Below are positions 35,341 through 48,111 of a DNA stretch of 64,000 nt, piece after piece. The stretch covers positions 42,441,001-42,505,000 of the forward strand of contig CM065380.1 of NCBI GenBank assembly GCA_033060915.1, in the 5' to 3' direction. The DNA comes from Euryodendron excelsum (Eukaryota; Streptophyta; Magnoliopsida; Ericales; Pentaphylacaceae). Position numbers and translations under genes: made by a program. Numbering within the stretch: position 1 is the stretch's first letter; each line of letters opens with the position of its first letter. Below the pieces are notes generated by a model, which made no database searches, was not told the DNA's origin, and was given only the letters and a program-made list of their open reading frames with translations.

Positions 35341-38014
35341 AACTTAGGGTTTTGGAAGGTGGTTTTGAAATCGGTTTTGGACTAAGATTTTGGCATAGTG
35401 GTTTTTGGAGAATGGCTTTATGCATAAATTTTAAAAAGAGATTTTGGAAACCATGATGTTTTGTGAAGGACTTGGAAAACAACTCTAAAGAGTTAGATAA
35501 AGTTTGAAAAAGATCATTGCATGAAAATAAGCTCTTATCAAGTGCAGGGTTTATATGGTTGATATTTGAAAACCACTCCAACGAGGGTTCATTGTGGCCA
35601 TTAAAACCACTAACTTAAAGAGAGCCAAACTTTTGAAAATCAACATATGATGGTGGTTTTAGAAAACTATTTTTATGCAAAATAAAGAGAATGAATTTTT
35701 GAGAACCCTTCTTGAAGAGGGTTGTTTTGAAACCCACTTTTAAGGTGTAGAAAACCATTCTAGTGAGCTAGGGTTCCTATGGTCAATAAATGAGGAGACC
35801 ATTCAAGAGAGAGTTTCATGAGGACCATTTCAATCATAAAACTCAAGAAAGCAAAACTTTGAAAATCAAAGTGAAATGCAAGGTTTGAAAATCATTTTAA
35901 TGTAACTTGAAGATAGTAAAATGCAATGATGCAAAATGAAGTCAATGGGCTTAAGGAAGGCTCCCTCGGAGGCAGAAATCTAAAATTTCAAGCTAAGCTT
36001 CAAGAAATCAACTCTTAGGGTAGTTTTTAGAAAAACACTTGAATATGGATTTTAAAAAAAAATTTGTAGAAATTAAAAATGCTAAAAGGTTTGAAAAATG
36101 ACTTTGAACATGAAAAATGGAGCTAAGCATGCAAAACATGAACATGGTAAACATATGCAAAGGAGGTCATGAAATCATACAAGGCTATGAGGCTACACCA
36201 CATTGCAAGATGCTCTAAGGCCATACTATCTTAAAGTAGGCTTGTGAGAGATCCCCCTACACAGTGGCTCTCACAAACTTTCTTCTGAGCTTGACCTAGG
36301 AGTTCACTTTTTTCAAGCATGCAAGAAAAGAGAGTAGAAGATGGAGGTTAAAAGAGAAGAGTAGTCCAGGTGAACTAGGAGGGAAAAGAGAGAAGTGGGA
36401 GAGACATAAATCAAAAGGGAATACCACCTTTGTCTTTAAACCACTTTTAAGCTTCCATAGATAACTTGTCTTGAACTTGAATGGCCTTGGAGAGGCTTAA
36501 GAGGGCTAGAAATGGCTCTTTTATGACATTGCAAGCTTTGTAGATGGAGTGTATATGCTAGAAGGAGGTTGAATCTAACTTAGGTGTTTAGAGGGTGAGG
36601 TGTATTGAGAATTTCAGAGTTCTGAGGCTATTTTTGTAGAGCTTTGCTACTGTTTTTTATTCTAGAATATGCAGAGGGGGAGGCTTGTATTTGTAGGCAA
36701 TCTGCTGAAAGCTAGCGTATGTGCTACATGCACCTAGTCAATTTTTGCCCTAGGGCATGTTGCATATGCGCCAGTACTGTTCCATTGTTTGAATACCATG
36801 AGGCACACTCTGTACTGACTTAACTTAGGGAGCAAGCAAAGTTTTGATCGATCTGATCACAATCTAGGCACATATTGCATACACTCCACTGCTAAAAACT
36901 TTCGTGTTAACTTTGCCTTGATAATTGTGTAATCCAAGAAAGATTCGAGAAAATCGATCATCTCCACAATGTTCTCCTATTGTCTCTCAAGAACCAGGAA
37001 CTTTCGGGGAGCTTTAAAAGTGTTTAGAAGAGTGAGATATCACCTTGAGAAGCGTATATGAAAACACATTTTTACACAGCGTTTGTGATACGCTCCACGA
37101 ATGTTGAAAAGTAGCAGTTTTTGGACCACGTGATCAGGGCCTTTGGGGGATGATCTCTACGATTGGACTGTATCGATAGAAGGTGCTTTGAAAATACTTT
37201 TGGAAATTCCTTAATTTATGCATTTCTTAAATTGTTTGATAGTGTGTCATAATCAGGGAATCGGAGGAAAAGTCAATCCCAGGGGAGCATCTATGAGACG
37301 CTCTAGGGGTTTATGAAAGTGGCAATTTCTAAGCCATACGATCGGGGGCTTCGGGAAGCGATTTATTCAATTGTGTCGTATCACTGGAAAAAACTATGGA
37401 TAGGCTTCTTGGAATTCCTTGATTTACAAATTTCTCAAGTCATGTGACGGTGCGTTATAATTAGGGAATCGGAGAAAAAGAACACCCTAGCGGAGCATCT
37501 GTGAGATGCTCCAGGGGGATTTCATTGATTTGGAAGTGTTTAGCATTACGGGATCCCCTTGGGATTGGACATGGACATATAACAAGGTATCCTAGGGAGT
37601 GTTGGTTTGATATCCACGGCTAGTGTGATTTTAGGGCGCATTTGGGCCACTAGGAGTAAAATGGTCATTTTAATTGAAATTTGTTGAAAAGAGTTAGGAT
37701 GGGTTAGAATGGCATATTAAGCATTCCAGACTATTTGGGGACATTCCTGGATGGTGTACTTACTGTTTGGAGGAATTTGTGCTGTGTGGTTGTGCCTAGG
37801 GGCAAAACGGTCTTTTGATTGGAATTAACCGAAATGGGACTGGAATTGGTCAAGATAGCGTATTGAGTACGCCTAATTGCCTAAGGAAATTTTGGAAAGG
37901 TGGACTTACCATCTTGACAGATTTTGAACTTTCTCAGAGACGTGCGTAGAGGCCTAAGGGACATGTTTGGTCATTTTTCACCGAGTCGGGCTAGTAGGCA
38001 CTAGTGTTGACCTA

Positions 38015-38400
38015 GATGGTGGTTCCCGAGATTGCCTGGTCTCAAAAAGCTACCTGTGCAGTGTTGGTCCCTGAGACCGCCCAGTCTTAGAGAGCTACCT
38101 GTAGGGTGGTGTTGGTTCTTGAGATTGTCCAATCTCAGAAAGCTACATAGAGGGTGGCGTTGGTTCCTAAGATCGCCCAATCTTAGAAAGCTACCTGTAA
38201 GGTGGTGTTAGTTCCTAAGATCACCTGGTCTTGGAGAGCTACCAGATAATGAACAGTTTATATTGGTGGGCTAGCAGACGCTAGAAGTGAACCATTTGGA
38301 ATTTGAGAAGGTGTTGGTCCCCAAGATTGCTCAATCTTAGAAAGCTACCTGGATGGCGTTGGTTCCTGAGACCACCTAGTCTTAGAAAACTGCCTAGAGT
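38015..38400. repeat. ~48-bp minisatellite in LTR C
   Basis: Unit GTTGGTTCCTGAGACCGCCCAGTC... with TTAGAAAGCTACCTG, restarting at about 38018, 38064, 38113, 38160 and 38208, then two further units at 38308-38400 after a unique segment. It lies in U3 near the LTR start. Confidence 0.75.
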
Positions 38401-38560
38401 GCCTGAGGGCAATATGGTCTTTTTAACTCCAATTGGATCTTACAAGCTTGGAAAGTGAATAGTTGACTGGATTAGAGTTTGAAAGAGCCGACCTGGGCTT
38501 GTATGTGTTGTGATGTTTAAAACTGGATTCGGTGAGGCCGAAATTCCCTAAGCGGGCAAA

Positions 38561-39430
38561 TTTTTTTTCTGTCTTTGATTGTTGAAGGCAAAAAAAAAAT
38601 AATAATAAAGTAAGAATCTCACTTTTGTCGCGAGGTGATTGGAAGGACGACAGCTCGGAAGGTTTGAAAAATCTTTGGACTAATTGTGAGTTTCTCCTTT
38701 TGAAAACTTTGAATTTGGAACATCTGGGTTTTTTTTTTGAATATTTTTTTAGGGTTCGGGTTTTCAAAATGCCGGTTTATAAAGTTTTGGGTCCAGAAAG
38801 CTCGGGTATTTGAGAACAAGAGTTTAAAAATTAATTTTTGGATTTAAAACTCTTAAGAATGATTTTTGGCCTAGAGAGCATTTAAAACTGGTTTTGGTGG
38901 GAAACTGAAGAGTCTGGCACGTGTAGCACACGCGCCTGGCCAAAAATGGCCTTGGCGCATGTACTACATGTGCTAGGCTCAACTTCTTCCTAGGCATATA
39001 TAGCAGATGCGCTAGCCTAGGGTTCTTAAAACAAAAATAGTCACGAACTTTTGTTACGGGTTTATCATTTTGGAAAGGTTTTGAGAGCTTGGTTGAGGGA
39101 TCTTCGAGGGATATTTGTCAGGTCTTGTAAGGAAAGCATCAGGCGACATCGGGTACTTGTCGGAAGTTGCCATCATCACCGAATTCTTGCCAAAAAATTT
39201 GAATTTCGATGGAAACCTCCAAAGGTGAGTTTTTTTTAAACTTGTCGATCTTGATGTATATTTGCTCTTTTTCTGCAAATGATTAGTGTAAATCAATGTT
39301 TTAGGATGTTTAGAACGCAATGGGTGGATTGTTTTTATGATTTGATGATGATTTGAATGTGTTTAGGTGATTTTGCATGTTTATGTGAGAGGGTTTCCTG
39401 CAAGGTTTAAAAAATGCTCATGTAAGCTTG
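38561..39430 (-). mobile_element. 3' internal fragment of element C
   Basis: Begins with TTCTGTCTTTG, the sequence next to the polypurine tract in element A, but the tract and the LTR terminus have been deleted together (GGGCAAA joins directly to TTTTTTTTCTGTC). The part 39040-39240 matches, inverted, element B 19000-19060. A dyad-like GCGCATGTACTACATGTGC stands at 38965-38990. No coding frame is convincing. Confidence 0.55.
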
Positions 39431-40120
39431 GTGTTAGCACCCTATTTTGGCCACTTGGCGATCTCCGGCCCTACCAGAAGCACTCACAAACCAACACAAG
39501 CATACCTAAGCCTAAATTGACTTCCCATATCCAGTCCAATCAAACGACCGCTTTGCGGGCCTACTGGGCCCATTAGAGCCAAAATGACTAAAATGCCCCT
39601 ACCACATTAGTCAGTTCAATCCAAACCGGCACGTCTTTCATAAAACGATAGTCCATTCAAAGTCAAATCCATTTGTCTCGTCATTCGATAAAGTTGATCT
39701 CTTACTGATGGTAAGACCATTCAATCCAATACGGCACGATCACTGGGAAAGTTTATTCCTCAGATCGGTAAAACCCTTTTCACACTCATCTCTGGAAAGT
39801 ACCTAAGTCCTCGAGATGGAAGAACGATTCAGTTCTGGCACCTGCTTGCCCGCCAATGCAGAATGTCTGTTAATTCGACACGTTCTTTAAGAAAGCACAA
39901 ATCCCTTAAGAATGGAAGACCATCCAAGTTCAGCACGTCTTTGAGAAAGCACAAACCCCTCAAGAACGAAAGACCGTCCCAGCCCAGCACGACTTTCAAG
40001 AAAGTTTATCCCTTAAGGCGATATGACCCTTTCAAACTTGTCTACCCAGAAAGTGCCAATTCTTTGGACAGAAGTCTAAACCAGATCTAGACCGATCAAC
40101 ACCAACGCTTGCTAGCTCAT
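39431..40120 (+). mobile_element. Left part of LTR F
   Basis: Starts TGTTAGCACCCTATTTT, the family LTR start with one change, inside element C sequence. Interrupted at 40120 by solo LTR G. It contains AAGTCC-type degenerate U3 repeats. Confidence 0.7.
40116..40120. repeat. Target-site duplication CTCAT (partner CTCGT at 43995)
   Basis: CTCAT before the LTR and CTCGT after it, one substitution apart, as expected for an older 5-bp duplication. Confidence 0.7.
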
Positions 40121-43100
40121 TGTAAGCACCCCATTTTTGACCGCTCGGCAGTCTACAGTCCGTCCAGGCTTGTATTCAAGTCAATGTGGACATATTCTGA
40201 GTCAAATCAACTTTCCAAGTCTAATCTCATCAATCAAATCGCTTCGTGGGCCCGTCGGGCCCAAATAAAGGCAAAATGACCAAAATACCCTTAGGGGTAA
40301 TATTCGGTCCAATTCCAACAAGGACATCTTTTCGAAGACAGTAAGTCCCCTTTCCAATTCCATTTTCAATTCCAATTCCAATTCTAATTCCAATTAAATC
40401 CGGCACACCTTTTGAGAAAGTTAATTCCTCAAGGTGGTAAGACCATTCAATCGGGCACGTTTCTGAGTGAACTCGTTGGAACGGTAAGTCCCTTCAAACC
40501 CGTCAATCGGGTCCTCGAGATGGTAGAACGGTCCACCTTTGGCGCCTTCTAGCCCGCCAATGCAGAAATGTCCGTTTTGACACGCTTTTTGAGAAAGTTA
40601 ATTCCTCAAGCGCTAAGTCTATTTAGCATCTTCCTGAGATTAAGAAGTCTCGGGAATGATTGTGAACTATCAGAGTAGTGGAAGTACTTATAAACAGGTC
40701 GATATAGGGAATTGCCAACAAACCCCTATATCACGGGACCGCCGTCAGAATGGCGTAAACACTCAAAACCCAAGTCAACACCCGTGCCTGCTAGCCCACT
40801 TCGGTGAAAAATAAGCAATGACACGTTTCTTAAGAAAGTACCTAAGTCCTCAGAACAGTAAGTCCACCTTTCCAAGATTGTCTTAAAGGCAATCCGGCAT
40901 GTTTAGGTGTCTTCTTGTCAATTTCGGGCCAATTCTGAGACTTTCCGGTCAAGATGACCATTTTGCCCCTAAGTATCCAAACGCCTCGGGAACCACACCG
41001 ACTCTAGGTCTCAAACCAGTGACCTCCTGAGAATGCTTCTTATAGTATTCTCAATCTTCCTTTATCTTTCCGGATCATTTCAAGTCAATTCTGGCAAACC
41101 CGGTGTAAAATGACCGTTTTGCTCCTAGCGGGCCGGTCGCCTTTTCCAACCGCACTGGCTCTGGGTATCAAACCGGTAACCTCCTGGGAATATTCTAAGT
41201 AATGTTTCTAAACTTGGAGTCTTCTTCTGGGACATTTTGAGTCCGTTCTGGTAGCTTTACGGCCCGGTTGATCGTTTTGCCCTTAATGGCTCGGTCGACC
41301 TCTCTAACAAACCTTGACATCCTTTTTCAAATTCATTACCTCTGGGACTCTGTTTTAAGAGTTTCTGTCCCTTTCTAGCCTTTCGGGTCATTTCCGGCCC
41401 CTTTAAATCCTTCCCGGACCTTCCGGAGCCACTCCTAGTGAAGTCAAGTTAAAAATTACATAGTAGTCACTAGTACAGGCGCCCAAATCTTCTGAAGATA
41501 CGTTGCTTGCCGATCTTAAAACTTTCCTAAATGGTTGGTGCCACTAGGAATTTTGGCCTAGCGCCACTGCAACAGGCGCTAGGTCATTCTTCCAAAATTT
41601 GTTTTTAAACTCGTTTTTAAAACTTGCATTAACATCATTTTCAAAACTTGCATCAAAATCTCTTTTTTCAAAACTTGTTTTCAAAATCACAATCCTAAGG
41701 TGATTCTAGCCTTTCCATGGTTAGGGTTTCTTTAGGAAAGTGTTACATTTAAAGTGACCAATATAGTCCATATTTTCAAAATTTTGTTGTTTTCAAAACC
41801 ATTATTCTAAGGTGGTTCTAACTTTCTTATGGTTAGAATCGCTTTAGGAAAATGAGATATTTTATATACTTTCTAAAAACTCTCTTTTGAATCTCTCTTT
41901 CTAAAAAAATCTCTTTTCCAATACTCTCCAAAAGTTCTCTTCAATCTCCTTTTCAAAATTCCTTTTTAAAGTTATTTTATAAAACTTCCCTTCACAAAAC
42001 TCACTTTCCTAAAAACTTCTTTTCAAAAACTCTCTCTTCAAGGTTCACTTTCTAAAAACTCCTCTCTAGAATTGCCTTCCAAAAATCTCCCTTTCTAAAA
42101 ACACACTTTCGAAAAATCTCTTTTCTTAGAGTCTAACTTAAACCCTAGAGCCAACAATTAGGAAACCCTAATTTTCTTGCCCAAAACATGATTTCCAATC
42201 TCGCCTCAAAATCTAGGTTTTCAAAATCTCCTCTTTTACATAAAAAATCATAAGTTTCCAAAAACCTCTTTTCTATGTCAAAACTATAGTCTTCCCAAAT
42301 CTAAGATTTCCAAAACTCCATCTTTCCAATTCCATGTCCAATCTAATATTCCTTTTAGGAAACCAAATCCAATATTTCATTTAGAAAATTAGATCCTATC
42401 CTCTGTTTTTGAAAACCAAATCAAAACACCTCTTTTGCAAACAAAATCTAATCCCTTGTTTCAGGAAATAGGAATCTCAATCCTTCTAACTCCAAATCTT
42501 TTTTAATTCAAATCCTTCCTAATCTCCTACCTTCCTAAACCTAAACTTTTAAATCTTTCCTTAAACTTTGAACTTTCAAATCCTTCTTGGTCTAAACCTT
42601 TCCTAGTTCCACACCTTTCCAAATCTTAAATTTCCAAATCTATCCTTTCAAATCTTTCTAAACTTCCAAACTTTCTAACTTTCAATTCTTTCCAAATTGA
42701 AAACTTTCTTAAGTCAAAACTTTATAAATCCTAAACTTTCTAAAATTCTAAATCTTTCTTAAATCAAACTTTTCCTAATCCAACTCTTTCCAAAAATCAA
42801 CTCTTTCTTAAAAAGAAGACTTTCCAATTTCAAAACTTTTCTAAAATGAAACTCTTCTATTTTGAAACTTTTCTAAAATGAAACTTTCTTATTTCAAAAC
42901 TTTTCTAAAATGACACTTTCCTAAAATGAAACTTTCCTAGAACGAAACTTTCCTAAAACGGAACCTTTCCTAATCCTAGTTTTTCCTAAATTTCAACTTC
43001 CTTAATCTTCCAAGTCCAACAGTCGAGTCAAATCTTTCATAATCTCAAGTCCAAATCCTATCTTCCTAAGTCTAGGTTTCCTAAACTTCTATATTTCCAA

Positions 43101-43994
43101 ATCAAAGTCTAATCTGGTCAATTCCAAACTCCAATTTTCAATCTTCTATTCTGAATTCAAATCAAATCCAAATTCCAATATGATTTCTTCTTCCATATCA
43201 AATTTTCTATTTTCTATCGGACTCTTGTCCGAACTACGACTGACCTGATTCCTCAGAAAGGATACGTAGGCAACCCTCATGGGTGTGGTCACAACCTTTT
43301 TTCAATTTCTAATTCCATAATTCTTTTCAAATCTCTTTTTTTAAATCTATTTTCAAAATCAAATCAATTCTATCTTTTCAAATCTCTTTTAAATCAAATC
43401 AATTTATTTTCAAATATATTTCCAAATCTATTTTCCAACTCTTTTTTCTCGTACTTGCATATCATGCATCATTCTTTTAAATTTTTTTTTCTAAAGTGGA
43501 TAGGATTGGATATTTGTTAGTTGAAGACTCTCATAAGTGAATCTAGGGTAAACAGACATGTAAGTACCGGAAGGGCGAGGTACGGTGATGGCTTAGTGCG
43601 TCTTACTTACACGTAACCATCCTCTAAACTTAGATCACTATTTTTGAGAGACCAAAATGGAGTTATTTTAAAAAAAAAGGCTTAAATATTTTCTAAAGGT
43701 TGCCAAACAATCTGTATTCTTAAAAACCATCTCTTGAGGAAGTATTTTTAAAATCGTTTTCCGAAAACCCTAAGTGTAATCTTCGGATTGTGCATAGTTT
43801 TTATATGAACTAACTCATCTTAATCAAGTTAGGTGGTGACTCCAAATGTTTTCCACAAGCCCTTTATTCAAATCTATTTTCAATTCAAACCTAGTCGCAG
43901 TTATTTTTCTAGGAGGATGAATTCTAATGAGAGAGTACAATATTTTTTCCGCTTACGTGTGTATTCCTCGAGTGCAAAAAATCTGGGCGCGACA
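40121..43994 (+). mobile_element. Solo LTR G, 3,874 bp, promoter deleted
   Basis: TGTAAGCACCCC to GGGCGCGACA with near-perfect 5-bp duplications and no internal region. The sequence jumps at about 41588 from the dyad region (GCGCTAGGTCATT) straight to CTTCCAAAATTTG, so the TATA box and downstream transcribed part present in other copies are missing. The purine-repeat block (42000-43200, inverted) and the conserved 3' terminal block are kept. Confidence 0.85.
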
Positions 43995-44144
43995 CTCGTT
44001 CCTGTAAAACCACCTTCCAAAGCCTTCCTTAGATGGTCTGGCATGTCTAATGCCATCCAGTTAACCCCAGTCCTCTGCCGGAGGTTTCCTGATCAAAATA
44101 ACTATTTTTCCCTTAGGCATCCAAACGCCCTAGGAAATCACACC

Positions 44145-44245
44145 GGTGACACCCCAGTTAACTCTGGTCAAACCCAGTCAACTCTGATCAACCCCAGTCA
44201 ACTCTAATAAACCCAGTCAACCCCAGTTAATCTTGGTCAACCCTA
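44145..44245. repeat. Short tandem repeat (AGTCAACTCTGATCAACCCC type) in LTR F
   Basis: Five or six imperfect units of about 15-21 bp alternating CCCAGTCAACTCT and GATCAACC. Confidence 0.7.
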
Positions 44246-44722
44246 GAACTCTAGGGATAAGGTGACCGCGATTCGGTCACTTTTTTCAATCATACTGGCT
44301 CTAGGAATCAAACCGGTAACCTCCGGGACACTGTCCAGAATTTCCCCTTCCATTTATAGTTGGGTCCTGCCGTCTGGCACTTTCCTTTTCAAACCAGAAC
44401 CTCCCTGCTTTACTCTGAGTGAAGCATGACCAACTTTTAGCCTTGAGCCACTTCTAGAGGTGCATACCAGCTGTCAAAGGCGGTTACAAATCAACCAGCC
44501 TTCTGATTAGCCCTTATTTTCAGCGGCCAAAAATGAACCTGTGCCACTTTTAGTGGCGCATGGCTTGGCTTTGGCTTTGTGCCACTAATAGTGGCGCATA
44601 ACCCCCCAGAATCAGTTATGAATCGACTAACCCCATATCTAGCCTTTTTTTGAGCCCTCATTAAATTTCTTTGCACCACTCTTAGTGGCGCATGAGCAAC
44701 TTTAAGCCATAAATTTTTGCAC

Positions 44723-44730
44723 TATAAATA
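44723..44730 (+). promoter_or_regulatory. TATA box of LTR F
   Basis: TATAAATA in CACTATAAATACAAACC, 30 bp or more downstream of the last of three GTGCCACT/AGTGGCGCAT dyads. Confidence 0.65.
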
Positions 44731-46017
44731 CAAACCTCTCCCCTCACTGTTTTGGGTCAAAAATTTTACCCCAAAACTTTTCCTTTCTATTCCAAACAGT
44801 TCCCGGAGCCCTCTCTCTCTCTCTTGAAGTCCCGCCAGCCGAGTCCGAGTCCGAACTGCCTAAGCCCTAGCTTCTAAGTTCCATTGATGATTCGCCCCGC
44901 TGCCTGGAAGCTCCCGAAGTCTTCCCAAGTCCAAGGCCCGAGCCTTTATCAAAGAAAGAAGAAACGAGACAAGGTCAATCCCTGGTTTACTTTCCATATT
45001 CCCCCACTTTCTCTTCTCCCTTTGAACCTACTTGGGTTCTTCTCTTTTTTAATCCCCTATCTCTAAACCCCCCTTTCTTGCATGCTTGGAACAAGAGGAC
45101 GTTAAGTCTATGTTGAGAGTGAACAAGAGGAGGTTACTGATCGGGACTCTCTTCTTAGCCTTCACTTGCTTTATGGCATGACCTGAGGGTCCTCTTGCAA
45201 TATGGTGATACCCAACCTTATGTATTTCATGCTGTTATTGTTGTTGTCATATATTTGCATTCATGTCATTTCTCTACCCCTTAAAACCGTTTTCAAAGTA
45301 GCTTTCTCAAAACCACAATTCTAGGTGGATACTAGCCCTTTTATGGTTAGGGTTCTCCTAGAAAAGTGTGATATTTTTAAATGGTTCCCGTTAGCCTACA
45401 TTTGCTTCTTTTCCAAAACATGGTCTCGGAATGATCCTAATCTTTTCATGATTAGGGTTGTTTCAAGAAATGTGAGACATTCAAAAGGACTTGAAAAGTC
45501 TAGATTTTTGGCTTTGTGTCTTTACTGTTTTTCAAATCCACAAGCCTAAAGCAATTCTAGCCTTTCAATGGCTAGAATAGCTTTAGGCAAAATGTAATAT
45601 TCATTTGGATGTTTAAAATCCAAGTTAGGGTTTTGGGCCCTAAAACATGTTTTTAAAAGACTCGATTTTGGAACCATTTACAAAACTCTCATTTGTCAAA
45701 CCCTAGAAATCCAATCTTAGGAAAATCCTGTTTTCGCCCACTCAAAAACTTCCCTTTTTCAAGTTAAAATCATACATTTTTCAAATCTGTAAAATCCTCA
45801 ATTTCCAAATCAATCGAAACTTCCCTTTTCCAAACTTTCTTTTTTAAATCAATCGAATCAAAGCCTTCCATTTCAAATCCCTAAAATCATTCATTTTTCA
45901 AACATTCCAGATTTAAAGCCAAATTAATTCCTTCTATTTTGGAAACAATCCAAACTTGCCTTTTTTAAAATGAAATTAAATCTTTTAAAATCAAGTCAAT
46001 ATCTTCAAATCAAATTT

Positions 46018-46440
46018 AGTCTTGGGTTGAGTTTGAGTAGTGGCTTTGCCGGGATCTCGACTTGGTTTAGGAGGCATGGTGTGAATCTCCCTGTAAGAAT
46101 TCTCGAGTAAGAAATCTGGAAGTGAATTATCAGTACCTTTAATGTAAGCAATTTTAAAATCAAAAACAGAAAGAATAGCTTGCCATCTAGCAAAGATTTG
46201 CTTAGAAGCTATATTTTGTACATCTTTAAAAATAATATTTTTGGCAGCTTGACAATCAATACGAAGTAAGAATTCTTGATTTAATAAATCACTTTGAAAT
46301 TTGGAAATACATAAAACAACTGCTAATAATTCTTTTTTAATAGTGCTATAATTCTTTTGAGTAAGATTCCAGGTACCCGAGGTAAACCTAACTAATTGTT
46401 CTTTGTTATTGAGGACTTGTTTAAGAATACCACCATAACC
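46018..46440 (-). pseudogene. Endogenous caulimovirid RNase H remnant
   Basis: Minus-strand sense continues from the RT frame after a frameshift near 46440. It has the RNase H start (SDIGYGGILKQ), then FTSGTWNLTQKNYSTIKKEL and a DCQAA stretch. The frame is out of register with the RT. The viral sequence ends near 46018 against LTR F. Confidence 0.7.
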
Positions 46441-47612
46441 TATATCAGAGGCATCTGTTCAACTATTTTGAAAGCAATAGGATTGGTTAGGGTGAGACAA
46501 GGCAGGGATTGAACATATTGCTTAAGGGTTTGAACGATTTTAGTATGTTCATTAGACCAAGCAGGAGGGTCTTTCTTAAGACGTTGCCTGAGAGGAGCAA
46601 CAATTTGACTTAAATTGGGATAAAAGTCAGAGACATAATTGAGACTTCCTAAAAACCGTTGCAATTGATTTTTATCTTTAATTTCATGAGGAAATTTATT
46701 AGCAAATTGGATAGATCTTTCAATAGGGGTAATTGTACCTTGATAAATATAATGTCCTAAGAACCTGACACGAGTTTGAAATAAACTAATTTTCTTTGCA
46801 GAAAGAACTAAACCAGTGTGTTTAACAATTTTGAAGAATTGTTCAAGATGTGTCCAGTGTTGAATAATAGAATTAGAAAAAATTAAAACATCATCAATAT
46901 AAACAATTGTGAATTGAGAATGGGGATTGAAAATATCATTCATAATTTTTTGAAATTCAGAGGGAGCATTTTTTAAACCAAATGGCATTACATTTCATTC
47001 ATAATGTCCAAAGGGTAAAGTAAATGTAGTTTTATATCGATCTTGTTCGGCTAATTGAATTTCCCAAAAGCCAGATTTCATATCAAATTTTGAGAAGATT
47101 TTTGCATGACAAAGACGTTGAAGAAGATCTTTTTTATTGGGAATAGGATACCGAATCCATTGAAGAGCATCGTTGAGAGGTTTATAATTGATTACTAATC
47201 GGGGAGCACCTTGTTCAATCTCAGCATTTTTATGAACATAAAAGGCAGCACAACTCCATGGAGATCTACTAGGGCGAATTAATTTTTTATCAAGTAAATC
47301 CTGAATTTCTTTTTTACAATATTCAAAAAGTTCATGGTTCATTTGGATTGGACAAGCTTTGGTAGGAATTTTGGAGTCAGAAAAATCAGAAGCATAAGGT
47401 AAAGTAACAACATGTTTGTGCCTGGACCAGAAAGCATTGGGTACATCAGAACAAACTTCTTGTTGTAATTTGGTTAAAAATTTACCGATGGCTAATTGCA
47501 AAGTACCATTTTGTAAGCTACGTTCAATTTGAGTATTAATTTTTTCCTCTTTTAAAAATAATAAGTGTTTCTCTTTTCGAATGAAGATTGAGAGTTTTAT
47601 GGGAAATAGCAA
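46440..47612 (-). pseudogene. Endogenous caulimovirid reverse transcriptase
   Basis: Two frames separated by a nonsense codon. 46995-47612 holds the fingers/palm start (RSPWSCAAFYVHKNAE, RLVINYKPLNDAL, FSKFDMKSGFWEIQL). 46440-46988 starts MPFGLKNAPSEFQ and has the catalytic YIDD at residues 30-33, then GHYIYQGTITPIERSIQFA. The YIDD context and IYQGTITPI are typical of Caulimoviridae rather than of Ty3/Gypsy elements. A TGA splits the conserved ...HYE / NVMPFG junction. It copied pregenomic RNA in the ancestral virus and is non-functional here. Confidence 0.85.
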
Positions 47613-47990
47613 AATTTTTTAAAGTATTAAGATCTTTGGTACGAGGAGGACTTACAAAGGGAAAAATAATTTGATTATTATTAAGAGTAGTAGTGATACC
47701 TTTAGTAGTAACTTGAAAGGGTTGTAGAAGACTAAGGAAAGGTGTTCCTAATATAACTTCTCTGGAAAGGTTTTTGACAAGGACAAAAGGAGTTTCGATA
47801 CATACATTATTATTACAAATATGAGCAGTAGAAAGTTTATATTGTATTTGGAGTGGAGTTTCACTAGCAGCAGAGAGACGTTTAAGTGTTTTTTCAAAAT
47901 ATTTAGTAGGGATCAAACCTTCTTGAATACAATTAAGATCTGCACCAGAGTCAAAAAGGGCAATAGTGTCAAATCTAAATTCTTAGTTAA
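47536..47990 (-). pseudogene. Endogenous caulimovirid aspartic protease
   Basis: DSGADLNCIQ (catalytic Asp-Ser-Gly, about 47930-47960) precedes the frame starting at 47916, which has NLSREVILGTPFLSLLQP, the second conserved protease segment (ILGTPF). A stop occurs a few codons upstream of the catalytic motif. The 3' end overlaps the RT frame in another register, indicating a frameshift. Confidence 0.75.
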
Positions 47991-48111
47991 CAACAATAGT
48001 AATTTTGACATTCCATTTTTGATAAGAGATTTGGGAAAGTAAGAAAATATCTGTAGGATTTGGAATAGTAGGCTGGCTAGAAGAAGAGAAAGAGTGTTGA
48101 AGTAATAACAC

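Larger units (their letters stand above)
33411..38560 (-). mobile_element. Diverged long LTR C (~5.1 kb)
   Basis: Left edge GCACGGTACTCTCTCGTTAGAACTC is about 45 bp inside the family LTR end; right edge ...GCGGGCAAA is the family start without the last bases. It holds its own repeats: TTAGGGTTAACTAACTTGGG variants (35095-35335) and a ~48-bp minisatellite (38015-38400). The TATA box is degraded near 36690. It is among the most diverged copies here. Confidence 0.7.
43995..46017 (+). mobile_element. Right part of LTR F
   Basis: Continues LTR F: a short tandem CAGTCAACTCTGATCAACCCC series (44145-44245), three dyads of the form GCCACT-N-AGTGGCGC (44542, 44581, 44674), a TATA box (44723-44730), and an AAAATC-rich block up to 46017, where caulimovirid sequence begins. 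The LTR 3' end is missing. Confidence 0.7.
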
